Position numbers and translations under genes: made by a program. The notes under the pieces are model-generated. The model was not told where the DNA came from, searched no databases, and saw nothing but the letters and a program-made list of their open reading frames with translations. Positions 17,845 to 28,076 of a DNA stretch of 64,000 nt are shown here, in pieces. The stretch comes from Gottfriedia acidiceleris (GTDB lineage Bacteria; Bacillota; Bacilli; Bacillales; Bacillaceae_G). Where the stretch lies: the NCBI RefSeq assembly GCF_002128425.1, contig NZ_NESS01000002.1:434001-498000 (forward strand), written 5' to 3'. The stretch's first letter is position 1; each line of letters starts with the position of its first letter.

Positions 17845-19290
17845 ATGAATAAAAGAAGTTTTGCGGACTATCATGTAAGCGAGGAAATTAAAAGAGCATT
17901 AGCTGTATTAAAATACGAAACTCCAACTGAAGTTCAAAGTAAGGTCATTCCATTAGCAATGGAAAATGAAGATCTAGTCGTAAAATCTCAAACTGGGAGC
18001 GGCAAGACTGCCTCATATAGTATTCCTGTTTGCGAAATGATCGAATGGGAGGAAAAAAAACCACAGGCTTTAATTCTTACACCAACTAGGGAGCTTGCAG
18101 CTCAAGTCCGTGAAGATATTACGAATATTGGAAGATTTAAACGCATAAAAGCGGTGGCCGTTTATGGAAAAGAACCTTTTTCTAAACAAAAGGTAGAATT
18201 GGAACAAAAAACACATGTAGTCGTTGGTACACCTGGACGGGTCATGGACCATCTTGAACGAGAAACTCTGGATATAGATCAAATAAAGTATCTTATTATA
18301 GATGAAGCTGATGAGATGCTTAATAGAGGTTTTATCGACGAAGTAGAAGCAATTATCAACCGGCTACCTTTAAACAGGGTAACGATGGTTTTTTCAGCAA
18401 CCTTACCTAATGATGTTGAAAATCTATGTCATAAATATATGAAAGATCCTATTCATATTGAGATTGAATCAACTGGTGTAACGGCCGATACCATTGAACA
18501 TTTTTTAATTGAAGTGAAAGAAGAAGAAAAGATTTCACTTCTTAAAGACGTCACAGTTGTAGAAAACCCAGACAGCTGCTTAATTTTCTGCCGGACTAAA
18601 GAACACGTTGATGCTGTGTATAATGAACTGGAAAAAGCTAATTATTCATGTGAAAGACTCCATGGGGGAATGGAACAAGAAGACCGGTTTACTGTAATGG
18701 AAGGCTTTAAACTGGGGAACTTCCGCTATCTGGTAGCAACCGATGTAGCTGCAAGAGGTATTGATATTGATAATGTAACCCTAGTCATCAACTATGATGT
18801 TCCTATGGAAAAAGAGAGCTATGTACACAGAACCGGGAGAACTGGACGTGCAGGAAATAAAGGAAAAGCAATTACGTTTTCGACACGTTTTGAAGGAAAG
18901 TTCGTTAAAGCAATTGAAAATTACATCGGCTTCGAGATACCTACTAAAGAAGCTCCTAGACATCAAGACGTCGTTGCTGGAAAAGCTACTTTTGAGGAAA
19001 AGCTTAACAGCAGGCGAGTTGTAAGAAATAATAAAACAGCCCGAATTAATCAAGATATTATGAAACTCCATTTCAGTGGCGGAAAAAAGAAGAAAATCCG
19101 AGCTGTTGATTTTGTTGGAACAATCGCAAAAATCCCTGGAGTGACAGCGGATGATATTGGCATTATAACCATTCAGGATAATATGTCATATGTTGATATT
19201 CTGAATGGAAAAGGATCACTAGTATTACAAGCAATGGAGAATACAACGATTAAAGGTAAAAAGTTAAAAGTGAGTAAAGCAATTAAATAA
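17845..19290 (+). CDS. dbpA: DEAD-box RNA helicase of the DbpA/YxiN type
   Basis: ATP-dependent RNA helicase of 481 residues, the size of B. subtilis YxiN. All motifs are readable: the Q region TPTEVQS, motif I SQTGSGKT, Ia [32 protein letters not shown] and [10 protein letters not shown]. The C-terminal 75 residues ([20 protein letters not shown]) form the RRM-like domain that in YxiN/DbpA binds hairpin 92 of 23S rRNA, giving a role in large-subunit assembly. A GAGG site precedes the ATG. Monocistronic, with a leader hairpin and a strong terminator. Confidence 0.93.
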   Translation: MNKRSFADYHVSEEIKRALAVLKYETPTEVQSKVIPLAMENEDLVVKSQTGSGKTASYSIPVCEMIEWEEKKPQALILTPTRELAAQVREDITNIGRFKRIKAVAVYGKEPFSKQKVELEQKTHVVVGTPGRVMDHLERETLDIDQIKYLIIDEADEMLNRGFIDEVEAIINRLPLNRVTMVFSATLPNDVENLCHKYMKDPIHIEIESTGVTADTIEHFLIEVKEEEKISLLKDVTVVENPDSCLIFCRTKEHVDAVYNELEKANYSCERLHGGMEQEDRFTVMEGFKLGNFRYLVATDVAARGIDIDNVTLVINYDVPMEKESYVHRTGRTGRAGNKGKAITFSTRFEGKFVKAIENYIGFEIPTKEAPRHQDVVAGKATFEEKLNSRRVVRNNKTARINQDIMKLHFSGGKKKKIRAVDFVGTIAKIPGVTADDIGIITIQDNMSYVDILNGKGSLVLQAMENTTIKGKKLKVSKAIK

Positions 19291-19325
19291 AGAAGTATTC
19301 TCGCATACTTAAGTTACACAAGAAC

Positions 19326-19363
19326 AAAAAAGACGATATCCTAAAACGGAAATCGTCTTTTTT
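19326..19363. terminator. Bidirectional terminator
   Basis: AAAAAAGACGAT / ATCGTCTTTTTT stem between the convergent dbpA and deoD genes. Confidence 0.85.
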
Positions 19364-19401
19364 GTTTTTCACTAACTTTCTTTAATAGAAGGGAGTTTAT
19401 T

Positions 19402-20112
19402 TTACAAACAAGCTTCTAATGAAAGTTTCATCATTTTATCAAATGATGTTTGTCTTGCTTCAGCACTAATCTCTTCATGAGTAACTAAAGAATCTGAAAT
19501 AGTAAGTAAACATGCTGCTTTCTTTCCTAATACTTTCGCATTATGGAATAGTGCATAGCTTTCCATTTCTGTGCAAATACACTCATGGTCTTTATAAAAA
19601 TCAACAAAATTTGGAACTGAACTTTCGTAATAGAATACATCACTAGAATGTATTCTTCCTTTAACAATAGGAGTATTAATTTGCTTTGCAGTATCTTCAA
19701 TTTTGTTTGTTAAAGATTCACAAGGGTACTGAATGTCACCTTCTACGCCTGCTTGAGTTTTTGCAAAAGTTGATTGACTCCAAGCACTTTCTACAAGCAC
19801 TATATCATGAATGTTTAGTTTATCTGTATAAGCTCCGGCACTACCAACACGGATAATATTTTCTACATCATAAAATTTATATAATTCGTATGAATAAATT
19901 CCTATACTTGGCATACCCATACCAGATCCCATTACAGATATTTGTTTCCCTTTATAAGTTCCTGTATAGCCAAACATATTACGTACAGTATTAAATTGTA
20001 CTGGATTTTCTAGATATGTTTCCGCAATGTATTTTGCACGTAATGGATCTCCTGGCATTAAAACTGTTTTTGCAATATCTCCTGGTTTGGCTGTATTATG
20101 TGGCGTTGTCAT
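19402..20112 (-). CDS. deoD: Purine nucleoside phosphorylase
   Basis: Hexameric DeoD-type phosphorylase releasing free purine base and (deoxy)ribose-1-phosphate. It has MPGDPLRAKYIAETYL near the start, the NMFGYTG and GSGMGMPSIGIYSYEL phosphate/nucleoside motifs, CTEMESYALF and the catalytic-Asp region LTISDSLVT. Starting at ATG 20112 gives 236 residues, the normal length; the TTG seven codons upstream lies before the AGGAGA ribosome site and is rejected. Monocistronic, divergent from the GntR regulator. Confidence 0.95.
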   Translation of the reverse strand: MTTPHNTAKPGDIAKTVLMPGDPLRAKYIAETYLENPVQFNTVRNMFGYTGTYKGKQISVMGSGMGMPSIGIYSYELYKFYDVENIIRVGSAGAYTDKLNIHDIVLVESAWSQSTFAKTQAGVEGDIQYPCESLTNKIEDTAKQINTPIVKGRIHSSDVFYYESSVPNFVDFYKDHECICTEMESYALFHNAKVLGKKAACLLTISDSLVTHEEISAEARQTSFDKMMKLSLEACL

Positions 20113-20499
20113 ATTATTATCTCTCCTGTTCAATTTTTTACATTTACTTAATTAACAAACCTATACAACTAATATTCTTTCACATTTCACATGTTTATTT
20201 ATCTTTAAGTTATCATTCTTACCTAAAATGTTTCCGTTTACAAAATAAAATAACGTAACAAGTTCAAAATGATAAATTCATACTATGAAGTATAGTTGTA
20301 TACATCGTTGTCTATTATGTTTCAACTAAATTATATTTCAACATAATATATAAATCAATAGCAACTTTTTCTCACACAATATTTTTAAAAATTTTTTAAC
20401 TTGGTTTAAAAGAATAATGATTGTGTTTGTGATTTTCACTTAACCGACAAGTTTGCGAATAATTCATAACTCGTTATAATATTTGTAAGGAGTGTTGTT
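20113..20499. other. Divergent intergenic region with GntR promoter
   Basis: Gene-free, AT-rich region between deoD and the GntR-type gene. A good promoter for the latter lies at 20453-20480: TTGCGA, a 16-base spacer and TATAAT, 20 bases before its start codon. Nothing else was identified. Confidence 0.55.
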
Positions 20500-21234
20500 A
20501 TGTCCGTTGAAAATAAAAAAAAATTACCTCTTTACGTAGGGGTTTATGAAAAATTATTTAAACTAATTAATGAGGGAGTTTATCCGATTGGAAGTAAGCT
20601 ACCTCCAGAACCTGAACTTTCTAAGATGATGAATGTTAGTAGAATGACCTTAAGACAAGGATTGGGTTTACTAAAAGAGGACGGTTATATTGAAACAGTC
20701 CATGGGCAAGGTAACTTTATAAAACAAAATGTGAATTTAAGAAGTGTTGGTTTAGAAAAAATAGATAATTCTATTTTTCAATGTTGTACAGAAACCATTG
20801 ATGATGTAGATGCTTATTTAGAAGTTAGTTTTTCGGATGATTATGAATACGTTAAAAAGATATTTAATCAAGATTCAGCAGTGATGATTAGGTTTAATAG
20901 ATGGTACAAGTCTAAAAATAAAATTGTCGCTCATGCTTATACAATGTTTCCAAGTGAGACAGCTTCCCAATATCAAATGAATCTAAGCGACCAGCAGAGT
21001 CTACTAAAAATACTTGAAGAAGATATTTATAAGTTAATCCATTCATCCACTATCGAAATAAAATTTACAGAATCAGTCCTTCCTTCTTCAAACTATGAAT
21101 TACGTTCAAATAATAATTTATTCGTATTACTAATTGAAAATCTATATGACTCAATGGGGAATATCGTCCTTAAAAATAAAATTTATATCCCAATCGAACT
21201 TAGTTCAATAAAAATTAATCGAATAAACAAATAG
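20500..21234 (+). CDS. GntR-family (HutC/UTRA) regulator
   Basis: 244 residues: an N-terminal winged helix (GVYPIGSKLPPEPELSKMMN, MTLRQGLGLLKEDGYIE, residues about 10-75) followed by a UTRA-like effector domain, which identifies the HutC subfamily. AAGGAG precedes the ATG. It ends 108 bases before gpmA on the same strand without an evident terminator, so the mutase may be co-transcribed or controlled by it. The effector is not readable; the UTRA domain is divergent in its second half. Confidence 0.85.
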   Translation: MSVENKKKLPLYVGVYEKLFKLINEGVYPIGSKLPPEPELSKMMNVSRMTLRQGLGLLKEDGYIETVHGQGNFIKQNVNLRSVGLEKIDNSIFQCCTETIDDVDAYLEVSFSDDYEYVKKIFNQDSAVMIRFNRWYKSKNKIVAHAYTMFPSETASQYQMNLSDQQSLLKILEEDIYKLIHSSTIEIKFTESVLPSSNYELRSNNNLFVLLIENLYDSMGNIVLKNKIYIPIELSSIKINRINK

Positions 21235-21342
21235 TGTATTATTCTAAATACATAAGATTTTGCTCTTCTAATCAATTCTGAATCAAATTATGAACATTTC
21301 AGCAAACTATATCATATTTAATTGATTTTAAAGGAGAGCAAT

Positions 21343-22134
21343 ATGATTAAACTTGTATTAATCAGACATGGACAGAGTTTATGGAATGTTGAAAATCGGT
21401 TCACAGGTTGGACAGATGTAGACTTAACAAAGAGTGGACTTTCCGAGGCAAGAGAAGCTGGTATTATTTTAAGGAAAAACGGATTTACATTTGATGTTGC
21501 CTATACATCAGTACTTAAGAGAGCAATCCGTACATTATGGATTATTTTAAACGAAATTGATATGATGTGGATTCCAGTTTATAAGACATGGAGATTAAAT
21601 GAACGTCATTACGGTTCACTTCAAGGTTTGAATAAATCTGAAACAGCAAAAAAGTATGGGGAAGAACAGGTTAATATTTGGAGAAGATCGATGAATGTTA
21701 GACCACCTGCTCTAAAACCAGACGATCCAAGATATGAGATAAATGAACCTCGTTATAAAAACTTATTAAAAGATGAATTTCCACTAACTGAAAATTTAGA
21801 GGATACAGAAAAAAGAGTGTTGAAATATTGGGATGAAGAAATTGCACCAGCTTTGAAAGCAGGTAAAAAGGTTATTATATCTGCACATGGAAATACGTTA
21901 AGGGGGATTGTCCAATATTTAGATCAAGTCTCAGCTGACGGAATAGCTTCTCTTAATATTCCAACAAGTATTCCATTAGTTTATGAATTAAATGATGAAC
22001 TGAAGCCTATACGACATTACTATTTAGGTGTGGGTGGTGAACTCCCACCAGATGTAATCCCAAAACATATCCCTAGCGAATTACTTGACCAATTGGATGA
22101 TGATCATCCAAATATAACGATACAAGATGAGTAG
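21343..22134 (+). CDS. gpmA: 2,3-bisphosphoglycerate-dependent phosphoglycerate mutase
   Basis: Histidine phosphatase superfamily, interconverting 3- and 2-phosphoglycerate. The phospho-His motif [20 protein letters not shown] is at residues 5-24, [13 protein letters not shown] near 85, and the second His in [14 protein letters not shown] near 184. 263 residues is slightly longer than E. coli GpmA (250) through an acidic tail. ATG 21343 follows AAAGGAGAG; the upstream TTG is before the site. Bacilli normally use the cofactor-independent GpmI, so this is an accessory enzyme. Confidence 0.92.
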   Translation: MIKLVLIRHGQSLWNVENRFTGWTDVDLTKSGLSEAREAGIILRKNGFTFDVAYTSVLKRAIRTLWIILNEIDMMWIPVYKTWRLNERHYGSLQGLNKSETAKKYGEEQVNIWRRSMNVRPPALKPDDPRYEINEPRYKNLLKDEFPLTENLEDTEKRVLKYWDEEIAPALKAGKKVIISAHGNTLRGIVQYLDQVSADGIASLNIPTSIPLVYELNDELKPIRHYYLGVGGELPPDVIPKHIPSELLDQLDDDHPNITIQDE

Positions 22135-22143
22135 AAATACAAA

Positions 22144-22180
22144 AAAAGGATGGGTGAGCAATTGTGCTTCCCATCCTTTT
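22144..22180. terminator. Shared terminator
   Basis: AAAAGGATGGG / CCCATCCTTTT stem between convergent gpmA and the MATE gene. Confidence 0.85.
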
Positions 22181-22183
22181 CAT

Positions 22184-23533
22184 TTAAGCTTCAGATAGCT
22201 TTAGTTTTTTTATTTGTAGTTGTACTAATCGGAAAGATAATGTTAGTGCTGAAACTCCTAAACCAACAATTAATCCAACCCAATATCCTTTTGCACCAAG
22301 ATTCGTATTAGAGAGTACATACCCGACTGGTAATGCTATTACCCAATAAGCTAAAATCATCATAATTAATGTGGCATTCACATCTTTATAACCTCTTAAT
22401 GCACCTTGGATTGGCGCAGCAACGGCATCAAATAGCTGAAACATCACTGCGAAGATCAAGAATCCGCCTGCTAAAATTTGTACAGATGGATCATTCGTAT
22501 ACCATCCAGCTACATCATATCGGAATAAGTAGATGATGATACCAAAAAATGAAGCAATTGAAACTGCCATTACTAAACCAATTTTGCTATATTCTTTTGC
22601 ATTTTGGAACTCTTTTGCACCAACTTCATATCCGACAGCAATTGTTAAAGCCATTGAAATACTTAATGGAACCATATAAAGAAGACTCGCAAAATTCATT
22701 GCCACTGTATGTGCTGCAATTGTTTCAGTATCAAACTCACTTAACAATAATGTTACGACTGAGAATACACTTACTTCAAAAAAGATACTAAGTCCAATTG
22801 GAACTCCTAATTTTAAAATACTTTTCCAAGTTGCAAATGAAATTGGAGGAAGTTTTTTAAATAGATTAAATGTGCTAAATGGCTTTTTAGTTTTAATAAT
22901 GTATAAAGCAATTCCAAAAATAATCCAATACGTTATTGCAGACGCAACTCCAGAACCTACGCCACCTAAACGCGGAAGACCAGCTTTACCGAATATAAGA
23001 AAATAATTTAAAATCACGTTAACTGGTACTGAAATAACTGTAATAATCATAGTAGTTCTTGTTTTACCTAAACCATCAATAAACTGACGAATAACTGTAT
23101 ATAGAAATAATGGTAAAATTCCAAATGATAATGCAAATAAGAAATGAAGAGCAACACGATGAACTTTCGGATCAAGATTCATATGATTTAAGATCGGATG
23201 GATAGAAAAAATACCAATAATAATAATGATAATTGCAATAATCCCAGCCAAATAAATTGCCTGCATAACGAGAGGCGTTATTTTTTCATCCTGTTTTGCA
23301 CCATTTAAATTGGCAACCATAGTCGTTATTGCGACTAAAATGCCAGTTAACCCTGTACTAATTGGAGTCCAAATACTTACACCGATCGCAACTCCTGCTA
23401 AATCCCCTGGACTACTATTTCCAGACATGATTGTATCAAAAAATGACATCGAAAATAATGTCACTTGAGTGATTAAAATCGGAAGTAATAGTTTAAAAAA
23501 GCGTGATATTTTATCCGTTTTAGTCGTATTCAT
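22184..23533 (-). CDS. MATE-family efflux transporter (NorM/YeeO type)
   Basis: 449 residues with twelve hydrophobic segments and the two-fold repeat of MATE exporters (the LLPILITQVTLFSMSFFDTIMSG start is diagnostic, with an Asp in helix 1; the repeat is SILKLGVPIGLSIFFEVSVF). It probably expels cationic drugs or metabolites using Na+ or H+. An AGGAGG-like site precedes the ATG on the reverse strand. Monocistronic. Confidence 0.9.
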   Translation of the reverse strand: MNTTKTDKISRFFKLLLPILITQVTLFSMSFFDTIMSGNSSPGDLAGVAIGVSIWTPISTGLTGILVAITTMVANLNGAKQDEKITPLVMQAIYLAGIIAIIIIIIGIFSIHPILNHMNLDPKVHRVALHFLFALSFGILPLFLYTVIRQFIDGLGKTRTTMIITVISVPVNVILNYFLIFGKAGLPRLGGVGSGVASAITYWIIFGIALYIIKTKKPFSTFNLFKKLPPISFATWKSILKLGVPIGLSIFFEVSVFSVVTLLLSEFDTETIAAHTVAMNFASLLYMVPLSISMALTIAVGYEVGAKEFQNAKEYSKIGLVMAVSIASFFGIIIYLFRYDVAGWYTNDPSVQILAGGFLIFAVMFQLFDAVAAPIQGALRGYKDVNATLIMMILAYWVIALPVGYVLSNTNLGAKGYWVGLIVGLGVSALTLSFRLVQLQIKKLKLSEA

Positions 23534-23640
23534 TTTATCGACCTCCTAAACAAACACTTTTACAATTGTATCATGTTTTGGTTTAATAGCTATAATGAAA
23601 TTATTCGGATTAATAATTAAAATAGAAAGTTGGTTTTAAA

Positions 23641-24333
23641 TTGGGTAATCAAGTTATAATAATCACAGGCGCTGGTAGTGGTTTAGGAGCGTCATTAGCT
23701 AAAAAGTATTCTGAAAATGGAGCACACATTTGTTTGTTAGGAAGAACTGAAAATAAACTAAGAGAAATTGGCAAACAATTACCAAACAACTATTCAATAC
23801 ATACAGTTGATGTTTCAAAACATGAAGATGTAAAAAGAGTCTTCGATACAATTATTCAAACATACGGTAAAGTTGATTTATTATTTAATAATGCAGGTGT
23901 TGGAATTTTTGATATTGCAGAGGAATTAAATGAAGAAGCTGTACATAATATGATCGATATTAACCTTAAGGGAACCATTTTCTGCTCACAAGAAGTATTA
24001 AAACAAATGAAAAAACAAAATAGTGGAACAATCGTAAATATTGTTTCTACAGCAGGTTTAATTGGAAAAGCAACAGAATCGGTTTATTGCGCAAGTAAGT
24101 TCGGCGTTAAAGGATTTACCGAAAGTTTGGTTGTTGAATTAACAGGAACACCAATCTCGGTTTTTGCAGCTTATATGGGTGGAATGAATACAGACTTTTG
24201 GGCAGGTATTTTTGATGAAGATAAAACTTCAAAAATGATGAATCCAGAAGATATAGCTGAAATCATTATAGAAAATATAAAACCACGTAAAAATATAGCC
24301 ATACCTGAAATTATCATAAAAAACATAAAATAA
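23641..24333 (+). CDS. Short-chain dehydrogenase/reductase
   Basis: 230-residue classical SDR with the cofactor motif ITGAGSGLGASLA (TGxxxGxG), NNAG at about residue 82, and catalytic Ser...YxxxK (IVNIVSTAGL and YCASKFGVKG). NADP preference is suggested by GRTE after beta-2. The only start that keeps the Rossmann strand is TTG at 23641 with a weak GAAAG site. Substrate not predictable. Similar to B. subtilis YqjQ/YvaG-type oxidoreductases. Confidence 0.85.
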   Translation: MGNQVIIITGAGSGLGASLAKKYSENGAHICLLGRTENKLREIGKQLPNNYSIHTVDVSKHEDVKRVFDTIIQTYGKVDLLFNNAGVGIFDIAEELNEEAVHNMIDINLKGTIFCSQEVLKQMKKQNSGTIVNIVSTAGLIGKATESVYCASKFGVKGFTESLVVELTGTPISVFAAYMGGMNTDFWAGIFDEDKTSKMMNPEDIAEIIIENIKPRKNIAIPEIIIKNIK

Positions 24334-24398
24334 GTATTAACAAAGCCATCTTTTACACAAACTATAGCTAAATCCTTAAGGACTAAGTGAGGTATAAA

Positions 24399-24563
24399 AT
24401 GATGAGTAAATCAAAAAAGAACAAATCAATTAATTCGAATCAAAATAATTTTGATGAATTATTACTTGAAGATTTAAAATCTGCAGATGATATACCAATT
24501 GATTGGTTACCAAAAAGTGAACCAATTACGGATACTATGTCATATAAAAATACTAAAAAATAA
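24399..24563 (+). CDS. Small hydrophilic protein
   Basis: 54 codons from ATG 24399 (or 24402), after GTGAGG; rich in Lys/Asn at the start and Asp/Glu in the middle (LLLEDLKSADDIPIDWLPK). No family recognised. The ribosome site, clean frame and coding-like composition support a real small gene. It may be read through from the SDR gene. Confidence 0.55.
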   Translation: MMSKSKKNKSINSNQNNFDELLLEDLKSADDIPIDWLPKSEPITDTMSYKNTKK

Positions 24564-24831
24564 TTAGACGGTAGATTGAAAAGACTTGTTTTTATTTGAC
24601 TTACATTACAGCGGTATGAACAGGCTTAGTGACCCGAAAATTAAGCGCTTTCAATTAGTCAAATTGGCATGTTTTTTCGACTTTGCCTTCAAACTGTAAA
24701 GAATAGCCATTTTGGCTATTTTTTTTTATTTTGATATGGTATTATTATTGAAGCGTTTTATATTAAAGCCAATTCCTGGCATTAAAATACATAAAAAAAT
24801 GAAAAACAAGATATAGTTAGGAGAATTTTTG
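24564..24831. other. Gap before ppaC with terminator
   Basis: Contains a terminator at 24702-24727 (AATAGCCA / TGGCTATT with a T9 tail). A cre-like sequence on the reverse strand at about 24640-24655 (TGAAAGCGCTTAAT) has an imperfect end. No gene. Confidence 0.6.
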
Positions 24832-25764
24832 ATGGAAAAAGTACTAGTTTTTGGTCATAAGAACCCAGATACAGATACAATTTGCTCTGCAATTGCTTAT
24901 GCAGAATTAAAAAAGGCATTAGGTGAAAATGCTGAAGCAATCCGTTTAGGTGACGTAAGTGCAGAAACTCAATTTGCACTTGATACATTTAAATCTGAAG
25001 CACCACGCTTAGTAGAAAAAGTTGCATCTGAAACAAATAATGTCATTTTAGTTGACCATAATGAGCGTCAACAAAGTGCTGATGATATCGAACAAGTTCG
25101 TGTACTTGAGGTTATTGATCATCACCGTATTGCTAATTTTGAAACTAGCGATCCTTTATACTATCGTTGTGAGCCAGTTGGATGTACAGCTACAATTTTA
25201 AACAAATTATATAAAGAAAATAATATCGAAATTAAGAAAGAAGTTGCTGGTCTAATGCTTTCAGCAATTATTTCTGATACTTTATTATTTAAATCTCCAA
25301 CTTGTACTAATCAAGATGTTGCTGCTGCAAAAGAACTTGCTGAAATCGCTGGTGTAAATGCAGATGAATATGGTTTAGAAATGTTAAAAGCAGGTGCAAA
25401 TCTTGCTGATAAATCGATTGAGTCTTTAGTTTCACTTGATGCTAAAGAATTCCAAATGGGTAACTATAAAGTAGAAATCGCACAAGTAAACGCAGTTGAT
25501 ACAAATGACGTACTTTCTCGTCAAGCTGAATTAGAAAATGTACTTGAAGGCATTGTTTCAAATAAAGGATTAGACCTATTCTTATTTGTTGTAACTGATA
25601 TTTTAACAAATGACTCGATCGCAGTTGTAAAAGGAACTGCTACTAATGCAGTTGAAAAAGCATACAATGTGTCATTAGAAAACAATACTGCCTTATTAAA
25701 AGGTGTTGTATCTCGTAAAAAACAAATCGTTCCAGTATTAACTGAAACATTTAATACACTATAA
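24832..25764 (+). CDS. ppaC: Manganese-dependent inorganic pyrophosphatase
   Basis: DHH-family (family II) pyrophosphatase that hydrolyses PPi to phosphate in the cytoplasm. The metal ligands are visible: [10 protein letters not shown] (His, Asp, Asp) at residues 6-15, LVDHNE near 75, the DHH motif in VIDHHR near 97, and the C-terminal SRKKQIVP substrate loop. 310 residues equals the B. subtilis enzyme. ATG 24832 follows TTAGGAGA; the in-frame TTG just before it is rejected. Monocistronic with its own terminator. Confidence 0.96.
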   Translation: MEKVLVFGHKNPDTDTICSAIAYAELKKALGENAEAIRLGDVSAETQFALDTFKSEAPRLVEKVASETNNVILVDHNERQQSADDIEQVRVLEVIDHHRIANFETSDPLYYRCEPVGCTATILNKLYKENNIEIKKEVAGLMLSAIISDTLLFKSPTCTNQDVAAAKELAEIAGVNADEYGLEMLKAGANLADKSIESLVSLDAKEFQMGNYKVEIAQVNAVDTNDVLSRQAELENVLEGIVSNKGLDLFLFVVTDILTNDSIAVVKGTATNAVEKAYNVSLENNTALLKGVVSRKKQIVPVLTETFNTL

Positions 25765-25774
25765 TTCGTAATTT

Positions 25775-25812
25775 AACAACAAAGTCTTATGAAAGGCTTT
25801 GTTGTTTTTTTA
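25775..25812 (+). terminator. ppaC terminator
   Basis: AACAACAAAG / CTTTGTTGTT stem followed by seven Ts. Confidence 0.85.
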
Positions 25813-25843
25813 TAAATAGCTACTAGTAAAAGGGGGATTTGAA

Positions 25844-26359
25844 ATGGAAAATTTAAAATATCCGATTGGCAGATTTACCGTTCCATCAAACTACACTCAA
25901 CTGAAACGTGAAGAATTTATTAAAGTACTAAAGGATGCTCCTAATAAATTTAAAGAGGCAATCACATCTCTTACAGACAATCAACTAAACACACCTTATC
26001 GTGAAGGTGGTTGGACACCAAAACAAGTAATACATCATGTTGCAGATAGTCATATGAATAGCCTAATAAGAGTCAAATTAGCTTTAACTGAAGAAAATCC
26101 AACAATCAAAGCGTATGATGAAAACGCATGGATTACATTAAGTGATTCAAATTTTGATTTTCATAGTTCTTTAAAAATACTAGAAGGAATCCACGAACGA
26201 TACGTAGTTTTACTTGAATCACTTACAGAGGAACAGTTTAAACGAACATGTTTTCATCCTGAACTTAAAATCAATATTAGTATAGATTTCATATTAGCTT
26301 TATATGCCTGGCATAGCGAACATCATTTGGCTCACATTTATCTAGTGAAAAACAATTAA
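25844..26359 (+). CDS. YfiT-like DinB-fold metal-dependent transferase
   Basis: 171 residues of the DinB/YfiT superfamily. The PIGRF N-terminus, WTPKQVIHHVADSHMN (first His ligand), AWITLSDSNF and ALYAWHSEHHLAHI (paired His ligands) match the B. subtilis YfiT pattern with its three-His metal site. In low-GC Gram-positives this fold includes bacillithiol S-transferases (BstA), so a thiol-transfer detoxification role is plausible. AAAGGGGG precedes the ATG. Monocistronic, between two terminators. Confidence 0.85.
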   Translation: MENLKYPIGRFTVPSNYTQLKREEFIKVLKDAPNKFKEAITSLTDNQLNTPYREGGWTPKQVIHHVADSHMNSLIRVKLALTEENPTIKAYDENAWITLSDSNFDFHSSLKILEGIHERYVVLLESLTEEQFKRTCFHPELKINISIDFILALYAWHSEHHLAHIYLVKNN

Positions 26360-26410
26360 TATTAAGGTTTTCGAAAATCTAAATTAATAATAATTTCATA
26401 AGTTTTTTAG

Positions 26411-26436
26411 AACCCATTCTTTTAAAAGAATGGGTT
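26411..26436. terminator. Terminator
   Basis: Perfect 26-base palindrome AACCCATTCTTTT / AAAAGAATGGGTT with a T-rich tail. The rest of the gap to 26590 holds no gene. Confidence 0.75.
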
Positions 26437-26590
26437 TAGTTCTTTTCGCCTACGGAACAATTCTGCTATCATTGAAATATAAGTACTTCCTCAAAAAAAA
26501 TAATAATTTCCAAAATAATCCAATCTATAATAGTGTCAAAGTACATGTTGTACACATAAAAATAAACTAGAGTAAATTAAAGGAAATGAT

Positions 26591-27292
26591 GTGAGCATGT
26601 ATTACAAATTACTTAGGCAATATATAAAAAATTCAAATTTAAGTTTGACTGATATAGCAAAAGAATTAAATAAGTTAGGTTTTTCAAAAGATAAGAGCTA
26701 TTTAAGCAAATTACAAAATGCGAAACTGACTCCACCTGAAGAAAAATTAACTAGAGCGATTGCAAAAGTTACTGGTGGAAATGCTGAAGAATTAATTTGG
26801 TGTGCTTATATTATTAATGCACCTGAAAGATTGAAAACACCTTTACGTAACATTTCAGAAGAAGTATTCAATCTTTCAAAGAAAGAAATGGATGGTAATC
26901 TAAAATTTGATGTGGTCTATAAGGATCAAAATATTGAGGATCGCTCAAAAATATTTGCTGAATTTATTAGACAGACACGATTACAAAAAAATCTATCAAT
27001 AAAATACCTTGCAACAAAAGCAAATATATCCCATTCATATATTTCACAAATTGAAAATGGTAAAAGAGGTATTCCGTCACCAGAAATTATACGAAAGTTG
27101 GCAGAACCACTCGACGTTCCTGTTATTCAGTTGTTTCAATTAGCTGGATATGTACCAATTGGTGAAAATGATTGGATAGAAGGTATGAATCTCATACGTA
27201 AAGCTAATTCAATGCTAAACAATGAAGAAAAAGAGAAATTATTGAGGTTAATAGAAGCATTTCTTACATTATCTTCTTTACGCTTTTTCTAA
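26591..27292 (+). CDS. Two-domain XRE-family regulator
   Basis: 233 residues with two helix-turn-helix regions: a divergent one at the N-terminus (LSLTDIAKELNKLGFSKDKS, about 15-45) and a canonical Cro/CI domain at about 125-180 (NLSIKYLATKANISHSYISQ). A short C-terminal helix follows. AAAGGAA precedes GTG 26591, with ATG 26597 as the alternative. Its target is not visible; it stands between a terminator and a broken exporter gene. Phage-type or SinR-like domestic regulators are both possible. Confidence 0.8.
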   Translation: MSMYYKLLRQYIKNSNLSLTDIAKELNKLGFSKDKSYLSKLQNAKLTPPEEKLTRAIAKVTGGNAEELIWCAYIINAPERLKTPLRNISEEVFNLSKKEMDGNLKFDVVYKDQNIEDRSKIFAEFIRQTRLQKNLSIKYLATKANISHSYISQIENGKRGIPSPEIIRKLAEPLDVPVIQLFQLAGYVPIGENDWIEGMNLIRKANSMLNNEEKEKLLRLIEAFLTLSSLRFF

Positions 27293-27308
27293 TAAAATGG
27301 AGAAAAAT

Positions 27309-27350
27309 AAAAATGCAGGATTCAGGATAACACCTTTAACCTGCATTTTT
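27309..27350. terminator. Terminator
   Basis: AAAAATGCAGG / CCTGCATTTTT stem, shared by the XRE regulator and the leftward exporter pseudogene. Confidence 0.8.
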
Positions 27351-27963
27351 CTATCTAGCTATTATTCCTTTAATTAGGTAAATTGCAATAGACCAAATTA
27401 TAATAGCCGATATTTTATTCACAATTAGCATAAATTTACCGAATTGATCAAGTTTCCCTGCCGTTCTTCCGGCTATTGCGAGTAACAAAAACCAGATCCA
27501 CGAAACAGCAATACAAGTTACCGAAAAAGCAATTTTTTCAATTCCGTCATATTGAAGTGAATTTGTTCAAATTACACCTATTGTATCTAATATTGCATGA
27601 GGATTTAAAAGTGAAACTGATCCAGCAAAAAGTATTTGTTTTTTACTGAAAAATGTTCTTGATTAGTATTTACATTTGAAGTTTTAGATTTCCATGTTTG
27701 CGAGCTCATATAAGTTAAAAATAAAACGCCAAAGCATAAAAGAGCGGTTTTTAAATAAGGTGATGTTAAAATTAGCATTGAAACACCTGTAACAGATAAA
27801 GTAATTAATAAAGTATCGCAAATCGATGCAGTTGTTACAGCAGGAAGTACATTAATAAATCTATTTTGAGTTGCACCTTGTTGAAAAATAAAACGTTTTG
27901 TACCCCTAAAGGAAGAATTAATTCAAAAGATAATAAAGTTGCGTGTAAAATAGTTTGAATCAT
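27351..27963 (-). pseudogene. Broken LysE-family amino-acid exporter
   Basis: Reverse-strand relic of a LysE/ArgO-like exporter of about 200 residues. It starts MIQTILHATLLSFELILPLG and ends KISAIIIWSIAIYLIKGII. Frame is lost near 27881-27890 (one base short in an A/T run), again near 27637-27645 (a T-run), and an in-frame TGA stands at 27567-27569 where relatives have Gly (family GVIGTNS, here GVI-stop-TNS). Three independent lesions mean true decay rather than one sequencing error. An intact paralogue sits at 56658. Confidence 0.88.
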
Positions 27964-28076
27964 AAGTCCACCTAACTAACCATTTTTATGTAAACATCAA
28001 TTCTTTTTGCGAATCTTGACTAAATTTGTAAATTTTAGGAAAGGATAATAAGAAACTGTAAAAGGAAGTGATGAGT

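Noticed and set aside
24640-24655. cre site upstream of ppaC
   Set aside because: The centre matches but one flank is wrong, it lies beyond a terminator from ppaC, and ppaC is housekeeping.
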